A DNA stretch of 64,000 bases from Amia ocellicauda (GCF_036373705.1 NC_089863.1:35925227-35989226); one strand, 5' to 3'. Positions 1 through 11,727 are shown, numbered from the stretch's first letter. Numbers and translations are program-made. Notes: generated by a model from the sequence alone, not told the origin.

Positions 1-1564
1 GCGGGCTGCTGTGCTTCAGCATCTCAGGGCTGATGCTGTCGGGGCCGCTGGCTTTCCTGGGTTTGAGGATTTTGAGTTGATGTTTTAGTTCCTGTATTGT
101 AAATGGGTTATCTAAGGGATTTTGGTTATTCTTAATGATTTCTTCCAATTTATTTAGGTTTTTTAATATTTTAACCTGTTCTGGCTTTGGATTGTTTTCA
201 ACATTTTGGTAAAGTTTTTCAAAGTGTGTTTTCCAGATTTCTCCATTTTGAATTGGTATTTCATTTTTTGTTTTTGGGGTATTTATTCTGCCCATATAGT
301 GGTCTTTTTTCTTACTGAGGAGTTGCTTGTAGTGCCGCAGGGCCTGGCAGTAGCTGAGGCGAGCCTCCTGGTTGTCGGGCTCTCTGTGTTTAGTGTTGGA
401 GAGATGTCTCAGGTGTTTCCTAGAAGTTTCACACTCCTGGTCACACCACTGTTCTTTTTTTCTTTTAGACGATTTCATATTTTGGTTTTTAATTGTTTTA
501 ATGTTTGATTTTAAAGCCAGTCTCTCAAATATTTCATTCAGTGTTTTGGTGGCTGAGTTTATTCCGTTTTGGTTTATTTGATAGTGTGAGGATTGATATC
601 TGTCTAACATGTTTTCAATCTCATCACTATTCAGGGCTCTTGTGTAGTTCTCTGTGCTGGGCTCTGACCATCTCTAACTGGGTGGCAGGGAGACCAGTTT
701 TGTGGGATGTTTGGCTCTGACTTGTGGCTGCGCTGATCTTTTTAGGTAAAGTGTTATTTGGCTGTGGTCTGATAGTGGAGATTGTTGTCTGACTATAAAC
801 GCATTGTTGGCTTGTGGGTCCAGGTCAGTTATGGCGTAGTCCACCACACTGCTGCCCAGAGCCGAGCAGTATGTGAATCTCCCCAGAGAGTACCCCCTGG
901 TCCTGCCATTGATGATATATAGACCCAGGCTTTTACATAGGCGCACTACCTGCTTCCTGCTCTTGTTTACCACGCTGTCGTGGCTGTGTCAGTGTGGAGG
1001 TGTGTGTGTGGCACAGCGGGGAGTCTCCGAACAGGTGTGTGTTCCCCTCTGTATTGATGTAGTCCATCTCTCTGCCAGTCCTGGCATTGAGATCGCCACA
1101 CAGCAGTACAGAGCCCAGGGTCTGGAAGTGGCAGATTTCATTTTGAAGCTCATGAAAGCCTTCCTCATTATAGTAGGGGGAGTCTGCGGGTGGCATATAA
1201 ATTGCACATAGGTATATATCTGTGTTATTTTGTAGGGTGTCTTTTCTGATTTTCATCCACAGGTGTGTGTCTCCTCTCTGTACTGGGCATAGGGCTGCTC
1301 GGAGCTCCTCCCTGTACCACACGATAATCCCCCACGAGGCCCTGCCACACCTGACTTTGGGTTTTTTATAGGAGGGCACAATCAGCTCCCTGTATCCATT
1401 GTATCCATCCAGTGTATAGACATATCTGCACAGCACCAAGTCTCTACAAGAATGAAAACATCTGAACTATTTACAGTGTTGATCAGTTCAGGGCCTGTGC
1501 TCTTCATTCCAAAAGTTGAGGAGCGTAAACCCTGCATATTCCAACTGCTTATTTTAAAGGACAT
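1..1564 (-). pseudogene. LINE ORF2, endonuclease and linker to RT, partial
   Basis: Starts at the Met at 1564 (SFKISSWNMQGLRSS, the N-terminal beta strand of LINE AP endonucleases). It continues through IYMPPADSPYY, LCGDLNARTG, VVDYAITDLD and PLSDHSQITLYL, which are successive endonuclease motifs. The domain is split over three frames: one shift near 1410, one near 1000, and an in-frame TAG at 674-676. From 673 to 1 the frame is open (RWSEPSTENY onward), a linker that reaches KASGPDSI, the usual entry to the RT domain. Catalytic RT is beyond the window. This copy cannot make an intact ORF2 protein. Confidence 0.8.
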
Positions 1565-1775
1565 GTTAATATATTTTATTATACTTGTCTCTTCTACATA
1601 AGAAAGTTTAATTTGTGGTCTACAACTGATATTATATTACTATTAATAATTATATATGGATATACATAATAATCACTCAAAGATTTTATCTTTGCATCAA
1701 AATATCAGAATAATTAAATCACATTTTTTCTTACTCTCCATCTCCACAACCATATATATGTGTGTTGAGGCTCAG

Positions 1776-3650
1776 TTAACTCAGCAGTGTGGTACAGATG
1801 ACACTGAGGAGTTGCCTTATCTGGGCCAGCTGGGCAGCATCGGGCCTCCAGGCTCTGGAAGCCGCTGCTGCGTGGCTGTGTGGCTGTGCTGGTCCCTGGC
1901 TGTCCGCTCTGCTGTGCTGGACGGGCCCTCTGGGGATGGGGGGGTGGGGAATGGGGCCGCGGGGTCTCAGGGGCTGGGGCTGGGGTGGAGCCGGTGGCTG
2001 GGGATGTGGCCGGGGGCTGGGGGGTTTGCTCCTGGTCTCGAGGTGGGGGTGTGTGGGGTTTCGGCCCAGGGTTGTGTCCTTGAGGACCTTTGAGATGATC
2101 CTCACACCCGTCTTGTTGAGGTGGACGTGGTCATACAGGTGATGTGGCTGGATGTCTCAGTGGTGTGCCAGGTGGACGTTGGGGAGGAGGGCACATCTTC
2201 GGGACACTTCTGCGTTGATGGCCTGGATGATGTGCAGGGGCACGTCTGTGCGGGGCAGCAGTGTGGAGATGGAAATTTTGGCAGTTGGGAATTCCTCTGT
2301 GGCTTTCGTTGCTACCTGTCTCAGGGCTGAGGCCACATCGCCCCTGCGGGCACTCAGGTCGTTAGTGCCGGTGTGGATGAGGATGTGTTTGACTTGGCAA
2401 AGCCTCCTCTTGGAGAGCAGCTCCAGGGCTCTCTGTGCTGTGGAGCACCAAAGCTTTTTCACTTTTCGCCCAGGGAAGAGGCGCCTCTCAACCAGGAACT
2501 TCCCATTGGATTCGCTCAGAATGACCACCTCTGCGTTGACCTGCCACTCCGGGTTTGCGTCGGGAGTGGTGGGGGCAGCGGGTGTGTTTTGGGGGAGTGG
2601 CGTTTCAGGGGGTTGTGTATTAGTGGCAGGTCTGGTGATAGTGGGTGTGTCAGGAGTGGTGGGGAGTGTGGGTGGATCAGTGGGTGCGTCAGGGGTTGGA
2701 GGTGTTGTGGGGTCAGTGCAGTGCAGTCTCTGTGCTCCAGTGATGTGTAGCTCCTCTCTTAGCTCCTCCAGCTGGCTCTGCAGGCTCCTTAGCTGGCTGT
2801 GCTGGGGTGTCCTGGTCAGCTCCTCCCTCGCTCTGCGCAGCTCCGTCCTCAGGGTTTGGCTCTGCTCCTCCAGGTCTCTCACTGCTGCTCTCAGCTCATG
2901 GATCTCAGCCTTGTGCTGCATCTTTAGTCTGTGCATCTCATCCCGGAGCTGATCGCACAAGGAGGTCTGGGCCAGGGTGCTCAAGGTCTGCTCCCTGAAC
3001 TCCGCAAACTCCAGCTCCAGCACTGATAGGCATTCCTTTAGTGTTTTAATGTTGCTGGAGAGTTTTGGGGAGACAGGGGGGCAGTCTGTGGGAGATGGGG
3101 CACTGTCTGGCTCCGTGTGGCTGGGGGCAGACTGCAGGGTGGCCGGCTCTGGCTCTTGTTTCTCTACCTCAGTCTGCTGCTTTGAGGTGTGGAAGCCGAG
3201 AGCTAATTGGTCCAGGCTGCTCTCGCTGCCCTGCACCATGATGGTCCCGTTGTGGTATACATTAAAAGTGAGCATCACACTGTCTGTGTCTTTCTCTACC
3301 AGCACTGAGATCTGCCTGCCTCTGCTAATGCCCCTCTTGTTGTTATTGGGGTATGTCTGGCACAGGGTTTTGTGAAAGGCGGTGTAGAACAGTAGATTGT
3401 TCTTGACCCTGTTTTCTCCTTTACCGGTGTAGTCTAGGATGAGGGTCTCAGGAGATGCTCTCATCACAGCTTGTTTGTAGTCCTTCTTAGCCTGTGCAGA
3501 GCGAATGTCTTCAGGGTATCGGATTTCAAAAGGCAGCTCTGCAGTCAGACTGCTGTTCGATAGATTTCTATCAGTCTCAGTGGCAGTTGGGCTCTCTCCT
3601 ACTGTCACTCTATTCAAATCGGAGCTCTGCATTTTCATTGGCTGAGTCAA
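1776..3650 (-). pseudogene. LINE ORF1, coiled coil plus SGNH/GDSL esterase, one in-frame TGA
   Basis: The reading frame opens at 3650 and runs 497 codons to a TGA at 2157-2159, then stays open in the same frame to 1776, about 625 codons in all. Residues about 45-155 form a globular N-terminal region I do not recognise. Residues about 200-300 are a heptad-rich coiled coil, typical of trimerising LINE ORF1 proteins. A Pro/Thr-rich linker (about 310-365) follows, then an esterase-like domain with IHTGTND (block III). The D-H block (DHVHLN) lies just after the TGA, so the stop removes the catalytic Asp/His end. The tail is Pro-rich. Only one break in 1.9 kb suggests a fairly young copy. Sequencing error or read-through are alternatives. 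Confidence 0.8.
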
Positions 3651-3937
3651 CTACTGAGAATGCTTATTTATTTTATTAATACATATTTTTTTGTTTAATT
3701 ATTTGTCTCTTACCTCCAATTCTTGTCTTCAGCTTTTCTTTTCTGACTTTTCTTCCTGAACTGTCTCTCTGCTTTCTTCTTTTTGTGTTTCTCTTAAAAT
3801 TATTATTTTTTGAATACTTTTTCTTCTGAATTTCTATTCCATGTCTTCTGTGTATGTTTATAGTGCTATATATTCATTTGTAAATCACAAATTAAATCCG
3901 CTTATGTATAAAAACAAATGTTTTTTAGGAGCTCATA

Positions 3938-3940
<3 letters not shown>

Positions 3941-3977
<37 letters not shown>
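3941..3977. repeat. (CT)n microsatellite
   Basis: About 18 CT units. It is the exact 5' boundary of the minus-strand LINE and also the outer limit of the flank shared with the inverted Tc1 copy near 62 kb. Confidence 0.97.
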
Positions 3978-3983
<6 letters not shown>

Positions 3984-4035
3984 TTTCATTTGTATTGTCA
4001 AAGCAATTGGACATACATACACATACATACATATA

Positions 4036-5173
4036 CACTCACCTAAAGGATTATTAGGAACACCTGTTCAATTTCTCATTAATGCAATTATCTAATCAAC
4101 CAATCACATGGCAGTTGCTTCAATGCATTTAGGGGTGTGGTCCTGGTCAAGACAATCTCCTGAACTCCAAACTGAATGTCTGAATGGGAATGAAAGGTGA
4201 TTTAAGCAATTTTGAGCGTGGCATGGTTGTTGGTGCCAGACGGGCCGGTCTGAGTATTTCACAATCTGCTCAGTTACTGGGATTTTCACGCACAACCATT
4301 TCTAGGGTTTACAAAGAATGGTGTGAAAAGGGAAAAACATCCAGTATGCGGCAGTCCTGTGGGCGAAAATGCCTTGTTGATGCTAGAGCTCAGAGGAGAA
4401 TGGGCCGACTCGATTCAAGCTGATAGAAGAGCAACTTTGACTGAAATAACCACTCGCTACAACCGAGGTATGCAGCAAAGCATTTGTGATGCCACAACAC
4501 GTACAACCTTGAGGCGGATGGGCTACAACAGCAGAAGACCCCACTGGGTACCACTCATCTCCACTACAAATAGGAAAAAGAGGTGAGACATTCAGATGGT
4601 AGAGTCAGAATTTGGCGTAAACAGAATGAGAACATGGATCCATCATGTCTTGTTACCACTGTGCAGGCTGGTGGTGGTGGTGTAATGGTGTGGGGGATGT
4701 CTTCTTGGCACACTTTAGGCCCCTTAGTGCCAATTGGGCATCGTTTAAATGCTACGGCCTACCTGAGCATTGTTTCTGACCATGTCCATCCCTTTTTGAC
4801 CACCATGTACCCATCCTCTGATGGCTACTTCCAGCAGGATAATGCACCATGTCACAAAGGTCGAATCATTTCAAATTGGTTTCTTGAACATGACAATGAG
4901 TTCACTGTACTAAACTGGCCCCCACAGTCACCAGATCTCAACCCAATAGAGCATCTTTGGGATGTGGTGGAACGGGAGCTTCGTGCCCTGGATGTGCATC
5001 CCACAAATCTCCATCAACTGCAAGATGCTATCCTATCAATATGGGCCAACATTTCTAAAGAATGCTTTCAGCACCTTGCTGAATCAATGCCACGTAGAAT
5101 TAAAGCAGTTCTGAAGGCGAAAGGGGGTCAAACACAGTATTAGTATGGTGTTCCTAATAATCCTTTAGGTGAG
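4036..5173 (+). mobile_element. Tc1/mariner transposon, copy 1, broken, joined to the 5S array
   Basis: Left terminal repeat begins CACTCACCTAAAGG next to a TA dinucleotide at 4034-4035. The right end carries the inverse (CCTTTAGGTGAG) but stops at 5173, lacks the last bases and the TA, and runs directly into 5S spacer. The transposase has paired helix-turn-helix motifs (SQSAQLLGFSRTTISRVYKEW) and a DD34E core (FQQDNAPCH; PDLNPIEHLWD). One extra base near 4410 shifts the frame. About 95 bp are missing at 4583, which removes the first catalytic Asp (WSDESRF, still present in the 61 kb copy). Elements of this type are widespread in teleosts and reported in lampreys (established knowledge; the match is from memory). 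Confidence 0.92.
4184..5143 (+). pseudogene. Tc1 transposase pseudogene
   Basis: Three overlapping open stretches (4184-4423, 4323-4586, 4583-5143) together cover the N-terminal DNA-binding region and the C-terminal half of the catalytic domain. The frame shift near 4410 is shared with the inverted copy at 61.5 kb. The deletion at about 4583 is private to this copy. It should be inactive as a transposase, since the first catalytic Asp is gone. Confidence 0.9.
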
Positions 5174-5369
5174 TTCATCGTAGCTCTTAATACTCTCTTT
5201 CTGTCTGGAGGAGATATAATTGAAGTATTGTACACGTACCCGGCTACATTCAACACCCATTGCTGCACTGATATTTTTCCCTCCATTTTTCTTTATCCAT
5301 TTTTTTTTTGCTGGAAGTTCCGTCAATACTCGTCAGCCTTTAAGAGACATCATGCAGCCAGGCCTCTTG

Positions 5370-5489
5370 GCTTGCGGCCACACCATCCTGAACGCGCCCG
5401 ATCTCGTCAGATCTCGGAAGCTAAACGGGGCAGGGCCTGGTCAGTACTTGGATGGGAGACCTCCTAGAAATACCAGGTGCTGCAAGCTT
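5370..5489 (+). rRNA. 5S rRNA copy 1, class A
   Basis: First gene after the Tc1 junction; A at position 16, box C intact. Confidence 0.85.
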
Positions 5490-5707
5490 TTCACGTCTCC
5501 TGGGTAACTTCATCGTAGCTCTTAATACTCTCTTTCTGTCTCCAGGAGATATAATTGAAGAATTGTACACGTACCCAGCTACTGTCAACACCCTTTGCTG
5601 CACTGATATTTTTCCATCCATTTTTCTTTTTTTTTTTTTTTTTTTTTGCTGGAAATTCCGTCAGTACCCGCCAGCCTTTAAGAGACATCATGCAGCCAGA
5701 CATCTCG

Positions 5708-5827
5708 GCTTGCAGCCACACCGTCCTGAACGCGCCCGATCTCGTCAGATCTCGGAAGCTAAACGGGGCAGGACCTGGTCAGTACTTGAATGTGAGACCT
5801 CCTGGAAATACCTGGTGCTGCAAGCTT
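5708..5827 (+). rRNA. 5S rRNA copy 2, class B
   Basis: GCTTGCAGCC start; box C TTGAATGTGAG. Confidence 0.7.
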
Positions 5828-6041
5828 TTACGTCTCCTGGGTAACTTTATCGTAGCTCTTAATACTCTCTATCTGTCTGGAGGAGATATAATTGAAGAAT
5901 TGTACACGTACCCGGCTACCTTCAACACGCTTTGCTGCACTGATATTTTTCCCTCCATTTTTCTTTTTTCTTTTGTTTTTTGCTGGAAGCTCCATCAATA
6001 CCCTCCAGCCTTTAAGAGACATCATGCAGCCAGGTATCTCG

Positions 6042-6161
6042 GCTTGCGGCCACACCATCCTGAACTCGCCCGATCTCGTCAGATCTTGGAAGCTAAACGG
6101 GGCAGGACCTGGTCAGTACATGAATGTGAGACCTCCTGGAAATACCTGGTGCTGCAAGCTT
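6042..6161 (+). rRNA. 5S rRNA copy 3, class B
   Basis: ATGAATGTGAG box C; same type as copies 55 and 69. Confidence 0.7.
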
Positions 6162-6375
6162 TTACGTCTCCTGGGTAACTTTATCGTAGCTCTTAATACT
6201 CTCTATCTGTCTGGAGGAGATATTATTGAAGTATTGTACACGTACCCAGCTACTGTAAACACCCTTTGCTGCACTGATATTTTTCCATCCATTTTTCTTT
6301 TTTTTTTTTTTTTTTGCTGGAAGTTCCGTCAATACCCGCCAACCTTTAAGAGACATCATGCAGCCAGGCCTCTTG

Positions 6376-6495
6376 GATTGCGGCCACACTGTCCTGAATG
6401 CGCCCGATCTCGTCAGATCTCGGAAGCTAAACGGGGCAGGACCTGGTCAGTACTTGAATGTGAGACCTCCTGGAAATACCTGGTGCTGCAAGCTT
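6376..6495 (+). rRNA. 5S rRNA copy 4, class B
   Basis: Position 2 is A (GATTGCGG), which unpairs helix I at 2-117. Confidence 0.65.
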
Positions 6496-6709
6496 TTACA
6501 TCTCCTGGGTAACTTTATCATAGCTCTTAATACTCTCTATCTGTCTGGAGGAGATATAATTGAAGAATTGTACACGTACCCGGCTACCTTCAACACGCTT
6601 TGCTGCACTGATATTTCTCCCTCCATTTTTCTTTTTTCTTTTGTTTTTTCCTGGAAGTTCCATCAATACCCTCCAGCCTTTAAGAGACATCATGCAGCCA
6701 GGCCTCTTG

Positions 6710-6829
6710 GCTTGAGGCCACACCGTCCTGAAGACGCAAGATCTCGTCAGATCTCGGAAGAAAAACTGGGCAGGGCCTGGTCAGTAATTGGATGGGTGAC
6801 CTCCTGGAAATACCAGGTGCTGAAAGCTT
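6710..6829 (+). pseudogene. 5S copy 5, class C
   Basis: GCTTGA against GAAAGC leaves helix I half unpaired; box A altered. Confidence 0.7.
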
Positions 6830-7049
6830 TTTACATCTCCTGGGTAACTTCAGCGTAGCTCTTAATACTCTCATTCAGTCTGGAGGAGATATAATTGAAG
6901 AATTGTACATGTACCCGGCTACTTTCAACACCCTGTCCTGCACTGATATTTTTCCCTCCATTTTTCTATTTATTTATTTTTTATTTTTTGCTGGAAGTTC
7001 TGTCAATACCCGCCAGCCTTTAAGAGACATCATGCAGCCCGGCCTCTTG

Positions 7050-7169
7050 GTTTGTGGCCACACCGTCCTGAACACGTCCGATCTCGTCAGATCTCGGAAG
7101 CTAAACGGGGCAGGGCCTCGTCAGTACTTGGATGGGAGACCTCCTGGAAATACCTGGTGCTGCAAGCTT
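7050..7169 (+). rRNA. 5S rRNA copy 6, class A
   Basis: GTTTGTGG start, CCTCGTC before box C; twin of copy 7. Confidence 0.75.
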
Positions 7170-7388
7170 TTTACGTCTCCTGGGAAACTTCATCGTAGCT
7201 CTTAATACTCTCATTCAGTCTGGAGGAGATATAATTGAAGTATTGTACACCTACCCGGCTACTTTCAACAGCCTTTGCTGCACTGATATTTTTCCCTCCA
7301 TTTTCCATTTTTTTATTTTTTTTTTTTTGCTGGAAGTTCCGTCAATACCCGCCAGCCTTTAAGAGACATCATGCAGCCCGGCCTCTTG

Positions 7389-7508
7389 GTTTGTGGCCAC
7401 ACCGTCCTGAACACGTCCGATCTCGTCAGATCTCGGAAGCTAAACGGGGCAGGGCCTCGTCAGTACTTGGATGGGAGACCTCCTGGAAATACCTGGTGCT
7501 GCAAGCTT
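7389..7508 (+). rRNA. 5S rRNA copy 7, class A
   Basis: Near-identical neighbour of copy 6, a recent single-unit duplication. Confidence 0.75.
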
Positions 7509-7726
7509 TTTACGTCTCCTGGGAAACTTCATCGTAGCTCTTAATACTCTCTATCTGTCTGGAGGAGATATAATTGAAGTATTGTACACCTACCCGGCTA
7601 CTTTCAACAGCCTTTGCTGCACTGATATTTTTCCCTCCATTTTCCATTTTTTTTTTTTTTTTTTTTGCTGGAAGTTCCGTCAATACCCGCCAGCCTTTAA
7701 GAGACATCATGCAGCCAGGCATATTG

Positions 7727-7846
7727 GCTTGCGGCCACACCATCCTGAACGCGCCCGATCTCGTCAGATCTCGGAAGCTAAACGGGGCAGGGCCTGGTCA
7801 GTACTTGGATGGGAGACCTCCTAGAAATACCAGGTGCTGCAAGCTT
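7727..7846 (+). rRNA. 5S rRNA copy 8, class A
   Basis: Close to consensus; A at position 16. Confidence 0.85.
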
Positions 7847-8054
7847 TTCACGTCTCCTGGGTAACTTCATCGTAGCTCTTAATACTCTCTTTCTGTCTCC
7901 AGGAGATATAATTGAAGAATTGTACACGTACCCGGCTACTTTCAACACCCTTTGCTGCACTGGTATATTTCCCTCTATTTTTCTTTTTTTTTTTGCTGGC
8001 AGTTCCGTCAATACCCGCCAGCCTTTAAGAGACATCATGCAGCCAGACATCTCG

Positions 8055-8174
8055 GCTTGCGGCCACACCGTCCTGAACGCGCCCGATCTCGTCAGATCTC
8101 GGAAGCTAAACGGGGCAGGACCTGGTCAGTACTTGAATGTGAGACCTCCTGGAAATACCTGGTGCTGCAAGCTT
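8055..8174 (+). rRNA. 5S rRNA copy 9, class B
   Basis: 5' half is consensus; box C TTGAATGTGAG. Confidence 0.7.
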
Positions 8175-8386
8175 TTACGTCTCCTGGGTAACTTTATCGT
8201 AGCTCTTAATACTCTCTATCTGTCTGGAGGAGATATAATTGAAGTATTGTACACGTACCCGGCTACTTTCAACACCCATTGCTGCACTGATATTTTTCCC
8301 TCCATTTTTCTTTTTTTTTTTTTTTTGCTGGAAGTTCTGTCAATACCCGCCAGCCATTAAGAGACATCATGCAGCCAGGCCTCTTG

Positions 8387-8506
8387 GCTTGCGGCCACAC
8401 CGTCCTGAACGCGCCCGATCTCGTCAGATCTCGGAATTTAAACGGGGCAGGGCCTGGTCAGTACTTTTATGGGTGACCTTCTGGAAATACGAGGTGCTGC
8501 AAACTT
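8387..8506 (+). pseudogene. 5S copy 10, degenerate class A
   Basis: GGAATTTAAAC in box A, TTTTATGGGTGACC in box C, GCAAAC at the 3' end. Confidence 0.65.
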
Positions 8507-8724
8507 TTTACGTCTCCTGGGTAACTTCATCGTAGCTCTTAATACTCTCTTTCTGTCTGGAGGAGATATAATTGAAGAATTGTACACGTACCCGGCTACT
8601 TTCAACACCCTTTCCTGAACTGATATTTTTCCCTCCATTTTTCTTTTTTTTTTTTTTTTTTTTTGCTGGAAATTCCGTCAATACCCGCCAGCCTTTAAGA
8701 GACATCATGCAGCCAGACATCTCA

Positions 8725-8844
8725 GCTTGCGGCCACACCGTCCTGAACGCGCCCGATCTTGTCAGATCTTGGAAGCTAAACGGGGCAAGGCCTGGTCAGT
8801 ACTTGGATGGGTGTCCTCCTGGAAATACCTGGTGCTGCAAGCTT
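8725..8844 (+). rRNA. 5S rRNA copy 11, degenerate class A
   Basis: Box C ends GGGTGTCC; GGCAAGG in the intermediate element. Confidence 0.6.
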
Positions 8845-9054
8845 TTTACGTCTCCTGGGTAACTTCATCGTAGCTCTTAATACTCTCTTTCAGTCTGGAG
8901 GAGATATAATTGAAGAATTGTACACGTACCTGGCTACTTTCAACACCCTTTGCTGCACTGATATTTTTACCACCATTTCTCTTTTTTTTTATTTGCTGGA
9001 TGTTCCGTCAAAACCCGCCAACCATTAAGAGACATCATGCAGCCAGGCCTCTTG

Positions 9055-9174
9055 GCTTGCAGCCACACCATCCTGAACGCGCCCGATCTCGTCAGATCTC
9101 GGAAACTAAACGGGGCAGGGCCTGGTCAGTACTTGGATGGGAGACCTCCTAGAAATACCAGGTGCTGCAAGCTT
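9055..9174 (+). rRNA. 5S rRNA copy 12, class A
   Basis: Box C intact; GGAAACTAAAC in box A. Confidence 0.8.
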
Positions 9175-9383
9175 TTTACGTCTCCTGGGTAACTTCATCG
9201 TAGCTCTTAATACTCTCTTTCTGTCTCCAGGAGATATAATTGAAGAATTGTACACGTACCCGGCTACTTTCAACACCCTTTGCTGCACTGGTATATTTCC
9301 CTCTATTTTTCTTTATTTTTTTTGGTGGCAGTTCCGTAAATACCCGCCAGCCTTTAAGAGACATCATGCAGCCAGGCATCTCG

Positions 9384-9503
9384 GCTTGCGGCCACACCAT
9401 CCTGAACGCGCCTGATCTCGTCAGATCTCGGAAGCTAAACGGGGCAGGACCTGGTCAGTACATGAAAGTGAGACCTCCTGGAAATACCTGGTGCTGCAAG
9501 CTT
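9384..9503 (+). rRNA. 5S rRNA copy 13, class B
   Basis: ATGAAAGTGAG box C; opens the first of three 3-gene blocks of about 1,000 bp. Confidence 0.65.
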
Positions 9504-9726
9504 TTACGTCTCCTGGGTAACTTTATCGTAGCTCTCAATACTCTCTCTCTGTTTGGAGGAGATATAATTGAAGTATTGTACACGTATCCAGCTACTGTCA
9601 ACACCCTTTGCTGCACTGATATTTTTCCATCCATTTTTCTTTTTTCTTTTTATATATTTTTTTTTTGCTGGAAGTTCCGTCAATACCCGCCAACCTTTAA
9701 GAGACATCATGCAGCCAGGCCTTTCG

Positions 9727-9846
9727 GCTTGTGGCCACACCATCCTGAATGCGCCCGATCTCGTCAGATCTCGGAAGCTAAACGGGGCAGGGCCTTGTCA
9801 GTACTTGGATGGGAGACCTCCTAGAAATACCAGGTGCTGCAAGCTT
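9727..9846 (+). rRNA. 5S rRNA copy 14, class A
   Basis: CCTTGTC before an intact box C; block partner of copies 17 and 20. Confidence 0.8.
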
Positions 9847-10054
9847 TTTACGTCTCCTGGGTAACTTCATCGTAGCTCTTAATACTCTCTTTCTGTCTCC
9901 AGGAGATATAATTGAAGAATTGTACACGTACCCGGCTACTTTCAACACCCTTTGCTGCACTGGTATATTTCCCTCTATTTTTCTTTTTTTTTTTGCTGGA
10001 AGTTCCGTCAATACCCGCCAACCTTTAGGAGACATCATGCAGCCAGGTCTCTTG

Positions 10055-10174
10055 GCTTGCGGCCACACCGTCCTGAATGCGCCCGATCTCGTCAGATCTC
10101 GGAAGCTAAATGGGGCAGGGCCTGGTCAGTACTTGGATGGGAGACCTCCTAGAAATACCAGGTGCTGCAAGCTT
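10055..10174 (+). rRNA. 5S rRNA copy 15, class A
   Basis: GCTAAATGGGG in box A; twin of copy 18. Confidence 0.8.
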
Positions 10175-10382
10175 TTTACGTCTCCTGGGTAACGTCATCG
10201 TAGCTCTTAATACTCTCTTTCTGTCTCCAGGAGATATAATTGAAGAATTGTACACGTACCCGGCTACTTTCAACACCCTTTGCTGCACTGGTATATTTCC
10301 CTCTATTTTTCTTTTTTTTTTTGGTGGCAGTTCCGTCAATACCCGCCAGCCTTTAAGAGACATCATGCAGCCAGGCATCTCG

Positions 10383-10502
10383 GCTTGCGGCCACACCATC
10401 CTGAACGCGCCCGATCTCGTCAGATCTCGGAAGCTAAACGGGGCAGGACCTGGTCAGTACATGAAAGTGAGACCTCCTGGAAATACCTAGTGCTGCAAGC
10501 TT
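10383..10502 (+). rRNA. 5S rRNA copy 16, class B
   Basis: ATGAAAGTGAG box C and CCTAGTG near the 3' end. Confidence 0.65.
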
Positions 10503-10729
10503 TTACGTCTCCTGGGTAACTTTATCGTAGCTCTCAATACTCTCTCTCTGTCTGGAGGAGATATAATTGAAGTATTGTACACGTATCCAGCTACTGTCAA
10601 CACCCTTTGCTGCACTGATATTTTTCCATCCATTTTTCTTTTTTCTTTCTTTTTTTCTTTTTTTTTTTTGCTGGAAGTTCCGTCAATACCCGCCAACCTT
10701 TAAGAGACATCATGCAGCCAGGCCTTTCG

Positions 10730-10849
10730 GCTTGTGGCCACACCGTCCTGAATGCGCCCGATCTCGTCAGATCTCGGAAGCTAAACGGGGCAGGGCCTTG
10801 TCAGTACTTGGATGGGAGACCTCCTAGAAATACCAGGTGCTGCAAGCTT
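10730..10849 (+). rRNA. 5S rRNA copy 17, class A
   Basis: CCTTGTC form, as in copies 14 and 20. Confidence 0.8.
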
Positions 10850-11056
10850 TTTACGTCTCCTGGGTAACTTCATCGTAGCTCTTAATACTCTCTTTCTGTC
10901 TCCAGGAGATATAATTGAAGAATTGTACACGTACCCGGCTACTTTCAACACCCTTCGCTGCACTGGTATATTTCCCTCTATTTTTCTTTTTTTTTTGCTG
11001 GAAGTTCCGTCAATACCCGCCAACCTTTAAGAGACATCATGCAGCCAGGTCTCTTG

Positions 11057-11176
11057 GCTTGCGGCCACACCGTCCTGAATGCGCCTGATCTCGTCAGATC
11101 TCGGAAGCTAAATGGGGCAGGGCCTGGTCAGTACTTGGATGGGAGACCTCCTAGAAATACCAGGTGCTGCAAGCTT
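11057..11176 (+). rRNA. 5S rRNA copy 18, class A
   Basis: AAATGGGG form, as in copy 15. Confidence 0.8.
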
Positions 11177-11385
11177 TTTACGTCTCCTGGGTAACGTCAT
11201 CGTAGCTCTTAATACTCTCTTTCTGTCTCCAGGAGATATAATTGAAGAATTGTACACGTACCCGGCTACTTTCAACACCCTTTGCTGCACTGGTATATTT
11301 CCCTCTATTTTTCTTTTTTTTTTTTGGTGGCAGTTCCGTCAATACCCGCCAGCCTTTAAGAGACATCATGCAGCCAGGCATCTCG

Positions 11386-11505
11386 GCTTGCGGCCACACC
11401 ATCCTGAACGCGCCCGATCTCGTCAGATCTCGGAAGCTAAACGGGGCAGGACCTGGTCAGTACATGAAAGTGAGACCTCCTGGAAATACCTAGTGCTGCA
11501 AGCTT
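11386..11505 (+). rRNA. 5S rRNA copy 19, class B
   Basis: Repeat of copy 16 at a distance of 1,003 bp. Confidence 0.65.
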
Positions 11506-11727
11506 TTACGTCTCCTGGGTAACTTTATCGTAGCTCTCAATACTCTCTCTCTGTCTGGAGGAGATATAATTGAAGTATTGTACACGTATCCAGCTACTGT
11601 CAACACCCTTTGCTGCACTGATATTTTTCCATCCATTTTTCTTTTTTCTTTTTTTCTTTTTTTTTTTGCTGGAAGTTCCGTCAATACCCGTCAACCTTTA
11701 AGAGACATCATGCAGCCAGGCCTTTCG

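Larger units (their letters stand above)
1..3938 (-). mobile_element. LINE, esterase-type ORF1 (L2/CR1-like), 5' portion, runs off left edge
   Basis: Non-LTR retrotransposon read on the minus strand. Seen: an ORF1 with coiled coil and SGNH-type esterase motifs, then an ORF2 opening with an apurinic-type endonuclease (LCGDLNARTG, PLSDHS) and leading into the start of a reverse transcriptase (KASGPDSI) at the window edge. The RT core and 3' end are outside. The stretch from 3651 to 3938 is AT-rich and holds no gene; I read it as 5' UTR. The 5' end abuts a CT microsatellite. Esterase-bearing ORF1 proteins are known in the L2/CR1 side of the LINE tree; the clade here is inference. The copy is broken (see ORF entries). 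Confidence 0.85.

Noticed and set aside
1656-2952. Plus-strand frames of 60-266 codons
   Set aside because: They lie antisense to LINE ORF1 and result from its Pro/Gly-rich, GC-rich composition.
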